Counted from the first letter of the stretch, positions 44,009 through 53,717 are shown. The stretch is 64,000 bases of DNA from Terasakiella sp033100395 (GCF_033100395.1 NZ_JAWLVJ010000002.1:62001-126000); one strand, 5' to 3'. Numbers and translations: made by a program. The notes: a model not told the origin generated them from the sequence alone.

Positions 44009-45304
44009 TTAACGCTCTCTAAAAGCTTCGTCTTTCAGCCGCAAAAGTGGGCGCAGGAAGAATTCCAGCACGCTGCGTCTGCCTGTCACAATATCAACCT
44101 GTGTTTCCATGCCCGTGGTGATGGGCAGGTTCACATTTACTCCGTCACCCAGGTAGGTGCGGTCAGTTGCGATGATGACCCGATAGTAAGGCACGCCATC
44201 CTCGGTTTTATCCGTATCCGGTGCGATCTGGATGACACGACCCGGCAAGGCACCATATTGCACAAAGTCATAGGCCGATACCTTAATCTTGGCAGGCAAT
44301 CCTAACTGTACATAGCCCCGATCCGTCGGGCTAAGCTGGGCTTCGACCACCAGACTGTCGCGCATGGGGACCAGCTCCATGATCGGTTCACCCGGGCGGA
44401 TGACTGCCCCGACGTTGGTATATTTCAGGTTCTTGACCGTACCATCAATGGGGGCGCGCACGATGGTGCGTTGTTCTTGCTCATTCGCTTGTCCCAGAAC
44501 CTTTTCAATGCGCGATATTTCACGGGTGACTTTGCTGAGCTGTTCAGATGCTTTGCGTTTGTATTTCAGGCGCGTTTCATTCAACCGGGCCCGTGCTTCT
44601 TCGATATCGGCACGGGCTGCGGGGATGTCGGCATCTATGGTGCGGATGTCGCCCAGCAGGTTTTCAACCTCGGTGCTGAGTTCCAGATATTCAGACCGGG
44701 TGCCCATGCCCTTGTTCATGGCATCTTCGGCTAATGCCTGATTTTCTTCGATGATATCCAGCTTACTGGAAGCTGAATTGCGCCGCGCACGAAGAGATTC
44801 AATAGCCAGTTCTTTTTGTTTGATCTGTTTCCTGATAACGCTCAACTGACCGGAAAGTTCAGATTTACGCGCATTGAAGGCGGTCTTTTCCTGTTCGGTA
44901 ATGTCCGGGCGGCGTTTGGCACTTTCGTCGGGGAATTTCACAAACGACAAGCCCTGGCTTTCTGCAACCAGACGGGCCTTTACCAGTTTAAAGCCATCCA
45001 GTTCTGTCTCCAGTTCGCTCTGGTTCAGTTTGCCGACGCCCAGTGTCAGGGTCATCAGGGCATCCCCACTGCGGATTGATTGGCCTTCGACAATATTCAG
45101 TTCTTTAATGATCCCGCCTTCAAGGTGCTGCACGGTCTTGACCTTGCCTTGGGGCACGACCCGGCCTGAAGCAATGGCAACTTCATCCAGCACGGTGGTG
45201 TGGGACCAATACCCAATGCCGCATAACAACAGAATGATAAAGCGAGAGGGATAGAGCCAGGGGGATTTCTTTTTCGATGAAATCATTTTTTTAAGCACAC
45301 TCAT
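44009..45304 (-). CDS. HlyD-family membrane fusion protein of a type I secretion system
   Basis: A 431-aa adaptor that links the inner-membrane ABC exporter to TolC. One transmembrane helix near residues 18-35, then a lipoyl-like domain (GRVVPQGKVKTVQHLEGGII), a long alpha-helical hairpin (about 100-285) and the second lipoyl half with RAPIDGTVKNLKYTNVGAVI. The C-terminal beta-barrel includes GLPAKIKVSAYDFVQYG and METQVDIVTGRRSVLEFFLRPL. These are all marks of PrtE/LapC-type T1SS adaptors. The start overlaps the ABC exporter stop by four bases. Confidence 0.93.
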   Translation of the reverse strand: MSVLKKMISSKKKSPWLYPSRFIILLLCGIGYWSHTTVLDEVAIASGRVVPQGKVKTVQHLEGGIIKELNIVEGQSIRSGDALMTLTLGVGKLNQSELETELDGFKLVKARLVAESQGLSFVKFPDESAKRRPDITEQEKTAFNARKSELSGQLSVIRKQIKQKELAIESLRARRNSASSKLDIIEENQALAEDAMNKGMGTRSEYLELSTEVENLLGDIRTIDADIPAARADIEEARARLNETRLKYKRKASEQLSKVTREISRIEKVLGQANEQEQRTIVRAPIDGTVKNLKYTNVGAVIRPGEPIMELVPMRDSLVVEAQLSPTDRGYVQLGLPAKIKVSAYDFVQYGALPGRVIQIAPDTDKTEDGVPYYRVIIATDRTYLGDGVNVNLPITTGMETQVDIVTGRRSVLEFFLRPLLRLKDEAFRER

Positions 45305-47004
45305 CGGCCCATTCCTTTCAGTTTGGGCAGGATGTCCTGCGCTTTACCGCCGCCTTTGATCTGCCCGCGTTCGAGGATCATGATACTGTCTGCGACCTGA
45401 AGTAATTCCATTGAATGGGTGACCATGATGATGGTGCGCCCTTTCGCCAGCTGCTTTAACAGTTTTGCAAGTTCACGTTCTGCAATTACATCCAGATTGT
45501 TGGATGGTTCATCCAGCAATAGAATGGGCGGATCGGCCACCAATGCACGTGCCAGGGCTAGGCGTTGACGCAGGCCACCAGACAGATTTTCCCCATGTTC
45601 ACCCACTTGCGTGCCATAGCCTTGTTTCATGGAAAGGATTTCATCATGCAGGCCCACCAGCTTGGTCGCTTTGGCAATGGCGGCATCATCGGGCACGGTT
45701 GGGCCCATGGACAGGTTATCTTTTATCGTGCCGCTTAAAAGCCGGGTGTCTTGTGGCAAATAGCCAAACCAACTGAGTTTTTCTTCCTCACTAAACTGGA
45801 CAAGGTCGCCCTTGTCCAGAATGACGCGTCCCTGTGTCGGCACGTAAAGACCGCGCAGGATTTTCAAGAGCGTACTTTTCCCACTGCCATTGGGGCCGAC
45901 AACTCCGTGCAGTCCATTTGGGCCCACACGTAAGGAAAGGCCCTTCAGGATTGGCTCGCTATCCTGATCTCCGAAACTGTAAGACAGGGTATCAAGCGCC
46001 AGGCGACCTTGCGGGCGATCCATTTCCATGGTGGCGCCTTGTTGGTCTTCGGGATAATCCAGTACCTGCTTGACCCGGCCATAGGACTGTTTGGCGGCAC
46101 TTAGGGATTTCCATTGCAGGACCAACTGGTTCAATGGTTGCAGAATGCGCGCAACCAACATGTTTGCAGCGATCAAAGCACCAACGGTCATTTCCTGCTG
46201 GATAATAGCGATGGCCCCAAATCCGGTGAGTGTCACGGTGGAAGACAGCAACAGCGTTTTACCCATATTGTGATAACGGTCCGCACGTGCTGCCTTGGTG
46301 ATGGAACTTTCAATGGTCTTGGCCTGACGTTCTTCCCAGATTTGACCCAGGTGCGTGCCTAGACCCAAAGCTTTGATGGTGGTTCGGTCTGTGATCATTT
46401 CCGTAATCAAAGCATCACGGCGAAGGGTGGCATTTCGTTCCGCCATGGTGGAACTGCGCGCTGAAAGGCTGGACAGAAATGCCAGCAGAATAAATAGCGG
46501 AACAATGATCAACAACGCCCAGGCCAGCGGTTTGGCAATGGCAACGATCAGCACAATTCCGATGACGGCAAAAGGCAAGTCGGCAAGCAAGATGGCTGCG
46601 ATACCGGAAAGGGCCGTTCGGATATTATCCACATCGCGAAACAGCGATTGCCAGAAGGCAGACGGGCGACGTTCCAGAACACGAAGGGGCAGAGCGGTGA
46701 ATTTGTGGAACAGGCGTTTGGCCAGCGTCGCATCAATGCGCATGGCCGCGTCCTGCAACAGACCGGACCTTGCTTGTCGAAGGATAAAGTCAAACAGGAT
46801 CACCCCCGCCATCCCGATGACGAGCCCTTGCAGGGTGGAAAGGCCAGCCTGTGCAATCACGCGGTCATAGACCTGCAGGATAAAGATTGGCACGGCAAAA
46901 GCCAGTATATTCACCACCAATGTTGCGGCAAATATTTCCCCCAGGATCGGAAAAAGGGGCGCAAAGGCGCTTCTGAATAATCCCTTTTCTTCGTCTTGAT
47001 CCAT
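45301..47004 (-). CDS. type I secretion ABC permease/ATPase
   Basis: A 567-aa half-transporter fusing six membrane helices with an ABC ATPase. The ATPase part has Walker A GPNGSGKST (about residue 365), the signature LSGGLRQR and Walker B PPILLLDEPSNNLD. Unlike HlyB it has no N-terminal C39-like domain; it is the shorter PrtD/RsaD class. I chose the ATG at 47004 behind AAGGGA; seven upstream codons are open without a ribosome site. It is the first gene of the minus-strand T1SS operon and divergent, across about 160 bp, from an RTX gene that is very likely its substrate. Confidence 0.93.
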   Translation of the reverse strand: MDQDEEKGLFRSAFAPLFPILGEIFAATLVVNILAFAVPIFILQVYDRVIAQAGLSTLQGLVIGMAGVILFDFILRQARSGLLQDAAMRIDATLAKRLFHKFTALPLRVLERRPSAFWQSLFRDVDNIRTALSGIAAILLADLPFAVIGIVLIVAIAKPLAWALLIIVPLFILLAFLSSLSARSSTMAERNATLRRDALITEMITDRTTIKALGLGTHLGQIWEERQAKTIESSITKAARADRYHNMGKTLLLSSTVTLTGFGAIAIIQQEMTVGALIAANMLVARILQPLNQLVLQWKSLSAAKQSYGRVKQVLDYPEDQQGATMEMDRPQGRLALDTLSYSFGDQDSEPILKGLSLRVGPNGLHGVVGPNGSGKSTLLKILRGLYVPTQGRVILDKGDLVQFSEEEKLSWFGYLPQDTRLLSGTIKDNLSMGPTVPDDAAIAKATKLVGLHDEILSMKQGYGTQVGEHGENLSGGLRQRLALARALVADPPILLLDEPSNNLDVIAERELAKLLKQLAKGRTIIMVTHSMELLQVADSIMILERGQIKGGGKAQDILPKLKGMGR

Positions 47005-47162
47005 GTGTTTTCCCTTAAAAATCACGTATTTCGACAGAATAGGAGTGACAGAGAAAGCTTTACATTCGGTTAAGGCATCCTTTTTGCAAAGGTGTTAACC
47101 AAGATTTGATAATTACTGGTTAAGAAGGTACACTAACTGTGCATCTTTTGTAAGGATGAACC

Positions 47163-50100
47163 ATGCCACAAGACTTTCTTTTTGACCTGAATGCCTTTGG
47201 GGAACGCGGTGTTGAACTTGCGCAACTGGCAGGCAGTGAAGAAGCCGCAGGTCGTATCGAGACCTTAAGCGGCAGTGTCACTGTGCGTCGCCTCAATGGA
47301 GAAACAGCTTCATTGGCGGAAGGTGATGAGATTTTCATGGGCGATACTTTGGATGTCGCAGGCAATGGCAGTGTCGGTGTGATCTTTGCCGATGATACCA
47401 CACTTGCATTGGGCAGTGGTGCCCAGATGATCATAGATGAAATGGTCTATGATCCGGCCAATGAAAGTGGCTCGCTCGCCCTGACAGTGGCAGATGGTGT
47501 GTTTTCATTCGTATCGGGACAGATTGCCAAGACCCAGGATGAAGCCATGGTTATCAATACCCCGGTTGCCACCATCGGTATCCGTGGGACGAAGGGGGCC
47601 GGTATTGCCGCGCAGGAAGGCAGCGAAAACCGCATTACCCTGATGCCGGAAGATGACGGGCAGACGGGGGAGATTATTGTTCGAAATGACGCAGGCGTTC
47701 AGGTCTTGAACCAGCCCGGCCAATCCCTTGCTTTCAATAGCCGTTTTGCACCCCCACCGCCACCCAGCCTGATGTCTGAAAGTGAAATGCAGGCAGCGTA
47801 CGGCAGTGCGTTGAATGTCATGCCGCCACCACCAAGACGACGAGGCGGGAATGAGGGACAAGCAGCCCAAAATGGCGAGGATGCGGCGTCAGCCGAAGGT
47901 GAGGCCCCGCCCGAAGACGGCGAGCAGGTCGCACAGGAAGGTGACCCCACTCAGGATGGTGAAGCGGTGCCAGCCGACGAGGTCATTGCAGAAGAAATTC
48001 CTGTTGAAGATGCGCCACCTGAAGAAGGACTGGCTGCTGAACAAGACAGCATGTTTGCCGATGTCGGTGGGCCACTAGGTGAAGCGCCAGTTGGTGAACC
48101 CATTGAGGGCGGTGAAGGTGATGGCGATCTGATCGGTGGTGCCGGCGGTGATGTGTTTGGTAGTGGTCAGATTGGTGGCGACGTTGGCGGTGAGGGATTG
48201 GGGTTTGGTGATATTGGCCTGACGGATCCAAATGATCTTTTGGGTGATCCAACTGGTGAAGAAGTCCCGTTTCAGGAGGCGCCGCCGAAAGAAGAGGCGT
48301 CAACTGATAACAACCAAACAGAAACGCAAACCACACAAACGACAACCAGTATCAACACAGTCGTTGGCACGTCAGCAGGTGAGCAGGTTTTAGGTTCAAC
48401 AGGAAATGATTCTATTTCAGGTCTTGCCGGGCATGATTGGATATTGGGCGATGGCGGGAACGATATTATTGACGGTGGGGACGGCGATGACGTCATCTAC
48501 GGGGATGAGCCTGTCATTGGTCGAGCAACGACCGATACTTTCGGTCTGGAAGTTACGACCGGTTCCACTATGGATACGCACTCTTACAATTTGACCGCGA
48601 CAAACAGTGATCGGGTTGCTTTTAGTACCAGTGGGGCGCTGGATGCACTGGACACCAATGCCACGAACGACGCTTACATTAAAACTTTGTCAGATGGCAG
48701 CATAACCTGGATTTCGCACAAGGCAGATGGTGGTGTATCAAACGGTGCGAGCACATCTGTGCAACTTTCTGGCGATGGCAAATATGCGTTTTTCCTAAGT
48801 ACGGCAACAGACCTGGCGGTAACATCAAGTGATACGGATGCACAATTATATCGTTTGGATATCGCAAATGAAACATTGGAACTGGTTTCTGCTGATTCTG
48901 GTGCAACAGAGGGTACTTCAGCAGTTTTGAATTACTCTGTTTCAGATGATGGTAATTTGATCGCCTTTGAAAGTACGTCCACCTATGGTGATACGCAGGA
49001 TATCAATGCTGTCAGTGATGTTTTCATCAAAAATATGACAACAGGCGCCCTCACGTTGGTTAGTATCGAAACGGACAATGATACGGATGGGGTGTATGGA
49101 TCGTTCGCACCGGTTATTTCAGGTGATGGGACCAAAGTGGTTTATTACAGTGAGGCCGATGGACTATCAGCATCGGACGGCGACTTTTCCAAGGATGTTT
49201 ATATTTACGATGTCGCCTCACAAACCAATACTTTGATATCCGTTTCTACAGCGAGTGTTAAAGGCGATGCGGATTCAAAAGATGTTGATGTGTCAAGCGA
49301 TGGTCAGTGGGTCGTTTTTGCAAGCACGGCGACCAACTTGATTGATGGCAGTACGGATGCACAGGCATATGCAGATATTTTTCTGCGTGATACGGTCAAT
49401 AATACCACGGTGAAAGTTACCGATAATTATCTTAGCGCTGAGTCTGATGGCGACTCTTTTATGCCGTCTGTTTCTGATGATGGCCGCTACGTTGTTTTTT
49501 ATTCAGCAGCAACGGATATGGTTCAGACAGACCCGAACGGTGCCAGTCATGATGTGTTTATCAAAGACATGGTGACCAATGAAGTACGTGCACTAAATAC
49601 CCCCTTGGCGGGCACGGCAAACGGCTATGGTAATTTCGAAGGTCATATTTCAAATGACGGTTCTGTGGTCATGTTTTATTCGACCAGTGCATTGGTGCCT
49701 GGAGAAACAGATGGGGCAGGTGATATCTTTTTGGCGTCCAATCCTTTCATTGCGGAAACGGGCGGTGGTAATGATACCATTAACGGGGGTGCGGGGAATG
49801 ACACCTTAGCAGGCGGTAGTGGCGATGATACATACCAATTCGACACCGGTTTCGGTTTGGATACGATTGTTGATTCCAGCGGAACGGATACAATCAACTT
49901 CTCAGATGTTGTGATCGAGACCGGGAACGAAACATTGTCGGATATATCGGCCGCTGACATTACTAAAATGGATGACGTTGATGTTTCTCGCTCAGGTGAT
50001 AATCTCACTATTAAGGTTGATGCATCAAATCAGGTTGTCATTGTCGATCAATTTGCAGGCAATGAAGTTGAAACTGTTCATACAGATGGCCAAACCTTTA

Positions 50101-50684
50101 ATTTCGCGATCACGTCGGCAGGGGGCAGCACAAACGATATTCTGGTCGCAGTCTCTTCAGGAAGTGGCAATTTACAAGGTTTTGCAGGTGAGGACGGGAT
50201 TTTCGGGAATGTTGGTGCAGATTTAATTGATGGTGGCGCCGACCGAGACCTTCTTAAGGGAAATGATGGGAATGATACCATCCTTGGCGGCGATGGAGGA
50301 GATGCCCTGTTAGGTGGGAATGGTGACGACACCTTGATTGGCGGTACGGGGAATGATTTTGTCTACGGTGGTGCAGGTGCAGATAATTTCCGCTTTGACG
50401 CATCAAGCGGCTTGGACAGAGTCTATGATTTCACAACGGGAACTGATAAGATTCAGATTGATTTCGCTTCTTTTTCTATTTCAATTACAACAGCAAACCC
50501 GATAACGTTCGAGCAAATTGGCGGCACTTATGATGGTACCAATGCTGCTTCTGGTGCACATGTCGTGTTAGATGGCAATGGCGACCTTTATGTGGACAAT
50601 AATGGAACAGCAAGTGATGGCTATTCGGTTATTGCTACTTTGGATACGCCAACGGTTGCGGTAAGTGACATTGAAGATGTTTAG
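47163..50684 (+). CDS. large RTX protein with FecR-like N-terminal domain and beta-propeller; probable T1SS substrate
   Basis: An acidic 1173-aa protein without a Sec signal. An N-terminal FecR-like domain (about residues 28-190: SGSVTVRRLNGETASLAEGD; NTPVATIGIRGTKGAG) leads to a Pro/Glu/Gly-rich linker. A first RTX block follows (about 405-450, GGDGDDVIYGDE), then a propeller of roughly six 60-residue blades (about 480-860, with blades like VFIKNMTTGALTLVS). Two more RTX blocks follow near 866-890 and 1003-1079 (GGNGDDTLIGGTGNDFVYGG). The C-terminus (about 100 residues with DxxxxxD-like strands) resembles T1SS export signals. AAGGATGA precedes the ATG. Secretion by the divergent operon is inferred. 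Confidence 0.86.
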   Translation: MPQDFLFDLNAFGERGVELAQLAGSEEAAGRIETLSGSVTVRRLNGETASLAEGDEIFMGDTLDVAGNGSVGVIFADDTTLALGSGAQMIIDEMVYDPANESGSLALTVADGVFSFVSGQIAKTQDEAMVINTPVATIGIRGTKGAGIAAQEGSENRITLMPEDDGQTGEIIVRNDAGVQVLNQPGQSLAFNSRFAPPPPPSLMSESEMQAAYGSALNVMPPPPRRRGGNEGQAAQNGEDAASAEGEAPPEDGEQVAQEGDPTQDGEAVPADEVIAEEIPVEDAPPEEGLAAEQDSMFADVGGPLGEAPVGEPIEGGEGDGDLIGGAGGDVFGSGQIGGDVGGEGLGFGDIGLTDPNDLLGDPTGEEVPFQEAPPKEEASTDNNQTETQTTQTTTSINTVVGTSAGEQVLGSTGNDSISGLAGHDWILGDGGNDIIDGGDGDDVIYGDEPVIGRATTDTFGLEVTTGSTMDTHSYNLTATNSDRVAFSTSGALDALDTNATNDAYIKTLSDGSITWISHKADGGVSNGASTSVQLSGDGKYAFFLSTATDLAVTSSDTDAQLYRLDIANETLELVSADSGATEGTSAVLNYSVSDDGNLIAFESTSTYGDTQDINAVSDVFIKNMTTGALTLVSIETDNDTDGVYGSFAPVISGDGTKVVYYSEADGLSASDGDFSKDVYIYDVASQTNTLISVSTASVKGDADSKDVDVSSDGQWVVFASTATNLIDGSTDAQAYADIFLRDTVNNTTVKVTDNYLSAESDGDSFMPSVSDDGRYVVFYSAATDMVQTDPNGASHDVFIKDMVTNEVRALNTPLAGTANGYGNFEGHISNDGSVVMFYSTSALVPGETDGAGDIFLASNPFIAETGGGNDTINGGAGNDTLAGGSGDDTYQFDTGFGLDTIVDSSGTDTINFSDVVIETGNETLSDISAADITKMDDVDVSRSGDNLTIKVDASNQVVIVDQFAGNEVETVHTDGQTFNFAITSAGGSTNDILVAVSSGSGNLQGFAGEDGIFGNVGADLIDGGADRDLLKGNDGNDTILGGDGGDALLGGNGDDTLIGGTGNDFVYGGAGADNFRFDASSGLDRVYDFTTGTDKIQIDFASFSISITTANPITFEQIGGTYDGTNAASGAHVVLDGNGDLYVDNNGTASDGYSVIATLDTPTVAVSDIEDV

Positions 50685-50689
50685 CTTGT

Positions 50690-51961
50690 CTACAACTTAG
50701 ACCATTCCATCAGCACTTTTGCCATAGTGCTGGTCAGTTTATCCAGTTCTTCATCTGTGATGGTGAAGGCGGGTGTCAGATAGATAATGTCACGGAATGG
50801 GCGCAGCCAGACGCCTTCTTCGACAAAGCGGTTTTTCAGCCAGGCGGTATCCTTGATATCCCAGACTTGGACTACGCCGATTGCCCCCAGAATACGAATA
50901 TCCTTCACCCCTTTGATGGACTGCATGGGCGTCAAGGCATTACGCAGTTTTTGATGGATATGTTTGACCTGTTCAAGGCGGGGTTCGGTTTCAAACAATT
51001 CAAGGCTCGCGTTTGCAGCTGCGCAGGCTAACGGATTTGCCATATAGGTCGGGCCGTGTTGAAGCGCATCGTCAAAACTGTCACTCAGGAATGCTTCATA
51101 AATATGATCTTGCGCCACGGCACAAGCCAGTGGACAAACGCCAGCAGTCAGGGCTTTGGACAGGCAGATGATGTCCGGGACGATTTCGGCCTGATCGATG
51201 GCGAACATGGTGCCGGTGCGGCCAAAGCCTGTGAAAATCTCATCAACGATAAACAGCAGGCCGTGTTTCTGTGTAACTTCACACATGTTTTTCAAAACGT
51301 CGGGGCTGAACATTTTCATGCCGCCCGCACCCTGGACCAGTGGTTCGGTGATCACGCCTGCGATTTCGTGCTTGTGTTTGGCAAGGAAGTCGTCAAAGGC
51401 TTGCAACTGTGTTGGGCTTCTGGGGACGTCGATGACGAACTGGTCAAACAGCACATCGTTAAACACATGGTGCATACCTTCTTCCGGGTCGGCAATGGAC
51501 ATGCAGCCCAGCGTGTCCCCGTGATAGCCATCTTTGAAAGATACGAACTTGGAATGGCCTTTGTGTCCTTTATTGATCCAATACTGGATCGACATCTTCA
51601 TGGCGACTTCCACCGAAACCGATCCTGAATCCACAAAGAACACCCGGTTCAAATCCCCCGGCAACATATCGGCCAGACGTTTGGCAAGTTTCAAAGCAGG
51701 TTCATGGTTCAATCCGCCAAACATCACATGCGGCATCACATCCAGCTGATGTTTCATGGCATCAATCACATGGGGATGGTTATAGCCATGACAAGCCGTC
51801 CACCAGGAAGCAATGCCGTCCACCAGTTCTTTGCCGCCATCAAGGGTAATGGTGCAGCCGTTTGTTGAGACGGCAGGCAGGGCGGCAGGCGCCGTTTTCA
51901 TTTGGCTGTAAGGCAGCCAGACATGGGGGCGGCCATCTGTTAACCAGTCAGGTGATGTCAT
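50690..51961 (-). CDS. bioA: adenosylmethionine-8-amino-7-oxononanoate aminotransferase
   Basis: PLP enzyme of biotin synthesis that makes diaminopelargonic acid, using SAM as the amino donor. The 423-aa product has VWLPYSQMKTAPAALPAV near the N-terminus, the family-specific Trp/Tyr start. GIASWWTACHGYNHPHV, GDTLGCMSIADPE, FIVDEIFTGFGRTG and the PLP lysine in LSKALTAGVCPLAC are all present. Other biotin genes are not adjacent. The end faces the RTX gene with only five bases between the stops. Confidence 0.93.
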   Translation of the reverse strand: MTSPDWLTDGRPHVWLPYSQMKTAPAALPAVSTNGCTITLDGGKELVDGIASWWTACHGYNHPHVIDAMKHQLDVMPHVMFGGLNHEPALKLAKRLADMLPGDLNRVFFVDSGSVSVEVAMKMSIQYWINKGHKGHSKFVSFKDGYHGDTLGCMSIADPEEGMHHVFNDVLFDQFVIDVPRSPTQLQAFDDFLAKHKHEIAGVITEPLVQGAGGMKMFSPDVLKNMCEVTQKHGLLFIVDEIFTGFGRTGTMFAIDQAEIVPDIICLSKALTAGVCPLACAVAQDHIYEAFLSDSFDDALQHGPTYMANPLACAAANASLELFETEPRLEQVKHIHQKLRNALTPMQSIKGVKDIRILGAIGVVQVWDIKDTAWLKNRFVEEGVWLRPFRDIIYLTPAFTITDEELDKLTSTMAKVLMEWSKL

Positions 51962-51979
51962 TATGTTCGTCCTTAAAAC

Positions 51980-52018
51980 AAAAACTCCCCTGCTTTATAG
52001 TGTCAGCAAAGGAGTTTG
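51980..52018 (-). terminator. terminator after the DUF1476 gene
   Basis: On the minus strand, AAACTCC and GGAGTTT arms, extended by TTTGCT/AGCA, surround a short loop, with TTGTTTT after the stem. It ends the DUF1476 transcript about 25 bp downstream of the stop and just ahead of the bioA start. Confidence 0.78.
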
Positions 52019-52040
52019 TAAAAACAGAAAAGGAATTTTC

Positions 52041-52406
52041 TTAGACGTAGTGATCACGATCCAGGGCTTCCGGATATTCCAGCAGCATGGAACGTTGTGC
52101 CTGGGCAAAGGCTTCGGATAAAGCGCTGTGTAGTTCATCATTGGTGATGACTTTGCCGACGTCATCCAGATCATCAATCACTTTTTTCAAAAGATTGCCA
52201 TCGCCTGCGGCTTCCAGATCAATTCGGGCAGCGTTTAAGGCGTAAGCTTCGGCTTCTTCCCCACTTAACCCGATTTTTTCAGCAATCCAGGCCCCGAACA
52301 GACGGTCCCGTCGGGCGCGGATTTTAAAATTCTGTTCTTCGTTCAGCTTATATTGGGCTTCAAAGGCTATTTCACGGTCTCTGATCGTACTTGCGATATC
52401 GCTCAT
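52041..52406 (-). CDS. DUF1476 family protein (ATP synthase inhibitor zeta-type)
   Basis: A 121-aa alpha-helical protein of the DUF1476 family, whose studied member in Paracoccus is the zeta inhibitor of F1F0-ATP synthase. Family marks are TIRDREIAFEAQYKLNEEQNFKIRARR split by the conserved R-D-R region, LFGAWIAEKIGLSGEEAEAYA, and a C-terminal helix with FAQAQRSML. It acts in the cytosol, and inhibition of ATP hydrolysis is the known role. I prefer the ATG at 52406, six bases after AGGGG, over an ATG two codons earlier. Confidence 0.86.
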   Translation of the reverse strand: MSDIASTIRDREIAFEAQYKLNEEQNFKIRARRDRLFGAWIAEKIGLSGEEAEAYALNAARIDLEAAGDGNLLKKVIDDLDDVGKVITNDELHSALSEAFAQAQRSMLLEYPEALDRDHYV

Positions 52407-52520
52407 TTTCATCCCCTGTGGTCAAAGGTTTTGTCATATGCTTACCTGAGATATGTGGATTAGACTGGTCAAGACAAGGTTGGATGGGCTAAAAAAGGGA
52501 TAAATTAGAAAGTTTTTAAG

Positions 52521-53264
52521 ATGTGTACTGTCGTAATTCTCCGCCGCCCTGAACATGACTGGCCGTTGCTGCTTGCTGCCAACCGTGATGAAATGAAAGA
52601 CCGCCCCTGGACGGGCCCTGAGCGCCATTGGCCGGACCGCCCCGAAGTTACCGCCGGGATTGATGAACTGGCAGGCGGTACCTGGCTGGGGATGAATGAT
52701 GACGGTTTGGTGGCCTGTGTGCTGAACCGTTTTGGCACATTGGGCAGTCATCCCGATTATCGCAGTCGAGGTGAATTACCGCTGGAACTGCTGGATCATG
52801 CCGAAGCAGAACTGGCGGCAGATGCCTTCGAAAATCTGAACCCGGAAGCTTATCGTCCCTTCAATCTGGTGGTTGCGGATTACCAGACCGCCTGGTGGAT
52901 CAAAAATGACGGGATGACCATTCAGGTGGAAGAAATCCCTGTCGGCGTTTCCATGTTGTCAGCCCATGATCTGAATGATCCTGCATCTGACCGTATCAAG
53001 CTGCACCTGCCCCGCTTTCGATCTGCGCCTGCCCCGGACCCGGATCAGGATGACTGGATGGCCTGGACCGCGTTGATGAGTAGTCGCAAAAGCCAGTCTG
53101 ATGCGCGTGGGGCCATGCAGATTGAAACCGATACCGGGTTTGAAACAGTTTCTTCCAGCCTAATCGCGATTTCCAAACCTTGGGACAAGCAGCGCAAGAA
53201 CATCTGGAAATTCTGTGACGGTAAACCCGGTGAATCTGATTTTTATGATGTCGGGTTGGATTGA
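52521..53264 (+). CDS. NRDE/TANGO2 family protein
   Basis: A 247-aa protein of the NRDE (TANGO2-like) family, named after the conserved Asn-Arg-Asp-Glu. Here LLLAANRDEMKDRP at about residues 17-30 follows the N-terminal MCTVVILRR with its Cys2. GIDELAGGTWLGMNDDGLVACVLNR, split by conserved glycines, and the C-terminal SSSLIAIS strand also fit. The biochemical role is not established; some relatives are linked to heme handling. It is followed by a family B palindromic repeat that serves as a terminator. Confidence 0.85.
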   Translation: MCTVVILRRPEHDWPLLLAANRDEMKDRPWTGPERHWPDRPEVTAGIDELAGGTWLGMNDDGLVACVLNRFGTLGSHPDYRSRGELPLELLDHAEAELAADAFENLNPEAYRPFNLVVADYQTAWWIKNDGMTIQVEEIPVGVSMLSAHDLNDPASDRIKLHLPRFRSAPAPDPDQDDWMAWTALMSSRKSQSDARGAMQIETDTGFETVSSSLIAISKPWDKQRKNIWKFCDGKPGESDFYDVGLD

Positions 53265-53277
53265 TCCAGGTGCCAAT

Positions 53278-53351
53278 GTGCCCCGGCGAAGACCGGGGCC
53301 TTTTGTATGCGGTACTCTTCATTTAAGAGGTCCCGGCCTGCGCTGGGACAC
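53278..53351. repeat. family B palindromic doublet, also a terminator for the NRDE gene
   Basis: Left arm CCCCGG-CGAAGA-CCGGGG (53281-53298) with CCTTTT behind it is a good rho-independent terminator for the plus strand. The right arm TCCCGGCCTGCGCTGGGACAC (53331-53351) is complementary to the left arm overall. This is the free-standing relative of the element inside hypF at 33640-33714, with the same arms and the same AGAGGTCCCGGCC junction. Confidence 0.82.
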
Positions 53352-53367
53352 GTGTGCTGGTTTCTGA

Positions 53368-53655
53368 TTAAATATCCGCGATTTTCATCACGTGGACTTC
53401 AAATGTCTGCCACACATTGCCCTTGGTATAAGGGTCGTCGGCCAGCCATTTATCCAGGCTTTCACGGTCTTCCATATTCACATAAAGGCTGGAACCCACC
53501 ATCTGGTCATGTTCATCCAGAATGGCCCCGCCCATGATAAATGTACCTTTTTCTTTTTCGATATGCATGCGTTCAAAATGGGCAGGTCGGGCCGCCATGC
53601 GGCGGTCCATGGCGTCGATGTCGGTACCGTCTTTACAGATTACGAGGAATTGCAT
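53368..53655 (-). CDS. YciI family protein
   Basis: A 95-aa YciI-like ferredoxin-fold protein, with FLVICKDGTDIDAMDRRMAARPAHFERM at its N-terminal half (conserved Arg/His helix), GGAILDEHDQMVGS and LADDPYTKGNVW. These are the usual family positions including the D-P-Y motif. YciI proteins are small dimeric enzymes of uncertain reaction, so none is assigned. It is divergent from the EamA-type transporter gene. Confidence 0.85.
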   Translation of the reverse strand: MQFLVICKDGTDIDAMDRRMAARPAHFERMHIEKEKGTFIMGGAILDEHDQMVGSSLYVNMEDRESLDKWLADDPYTKGNVWQTFEVHVMKIADI

Positions 53656-53717
53656 CTTTTTTGTCTTTCTTTCAATGAGGGCTGGCGAAAAGTTTCATAT
53701 GATTCTAAATAGCATAG

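Noticed and set aside
48380..50400. Repeats in the RTX gene as a CRISPR array or satellite
   Set aside because: The repetition follows 9-codon GGxGxDxux units and propeller blades at the protein level, with no direct DNA repeats of constant spacing.
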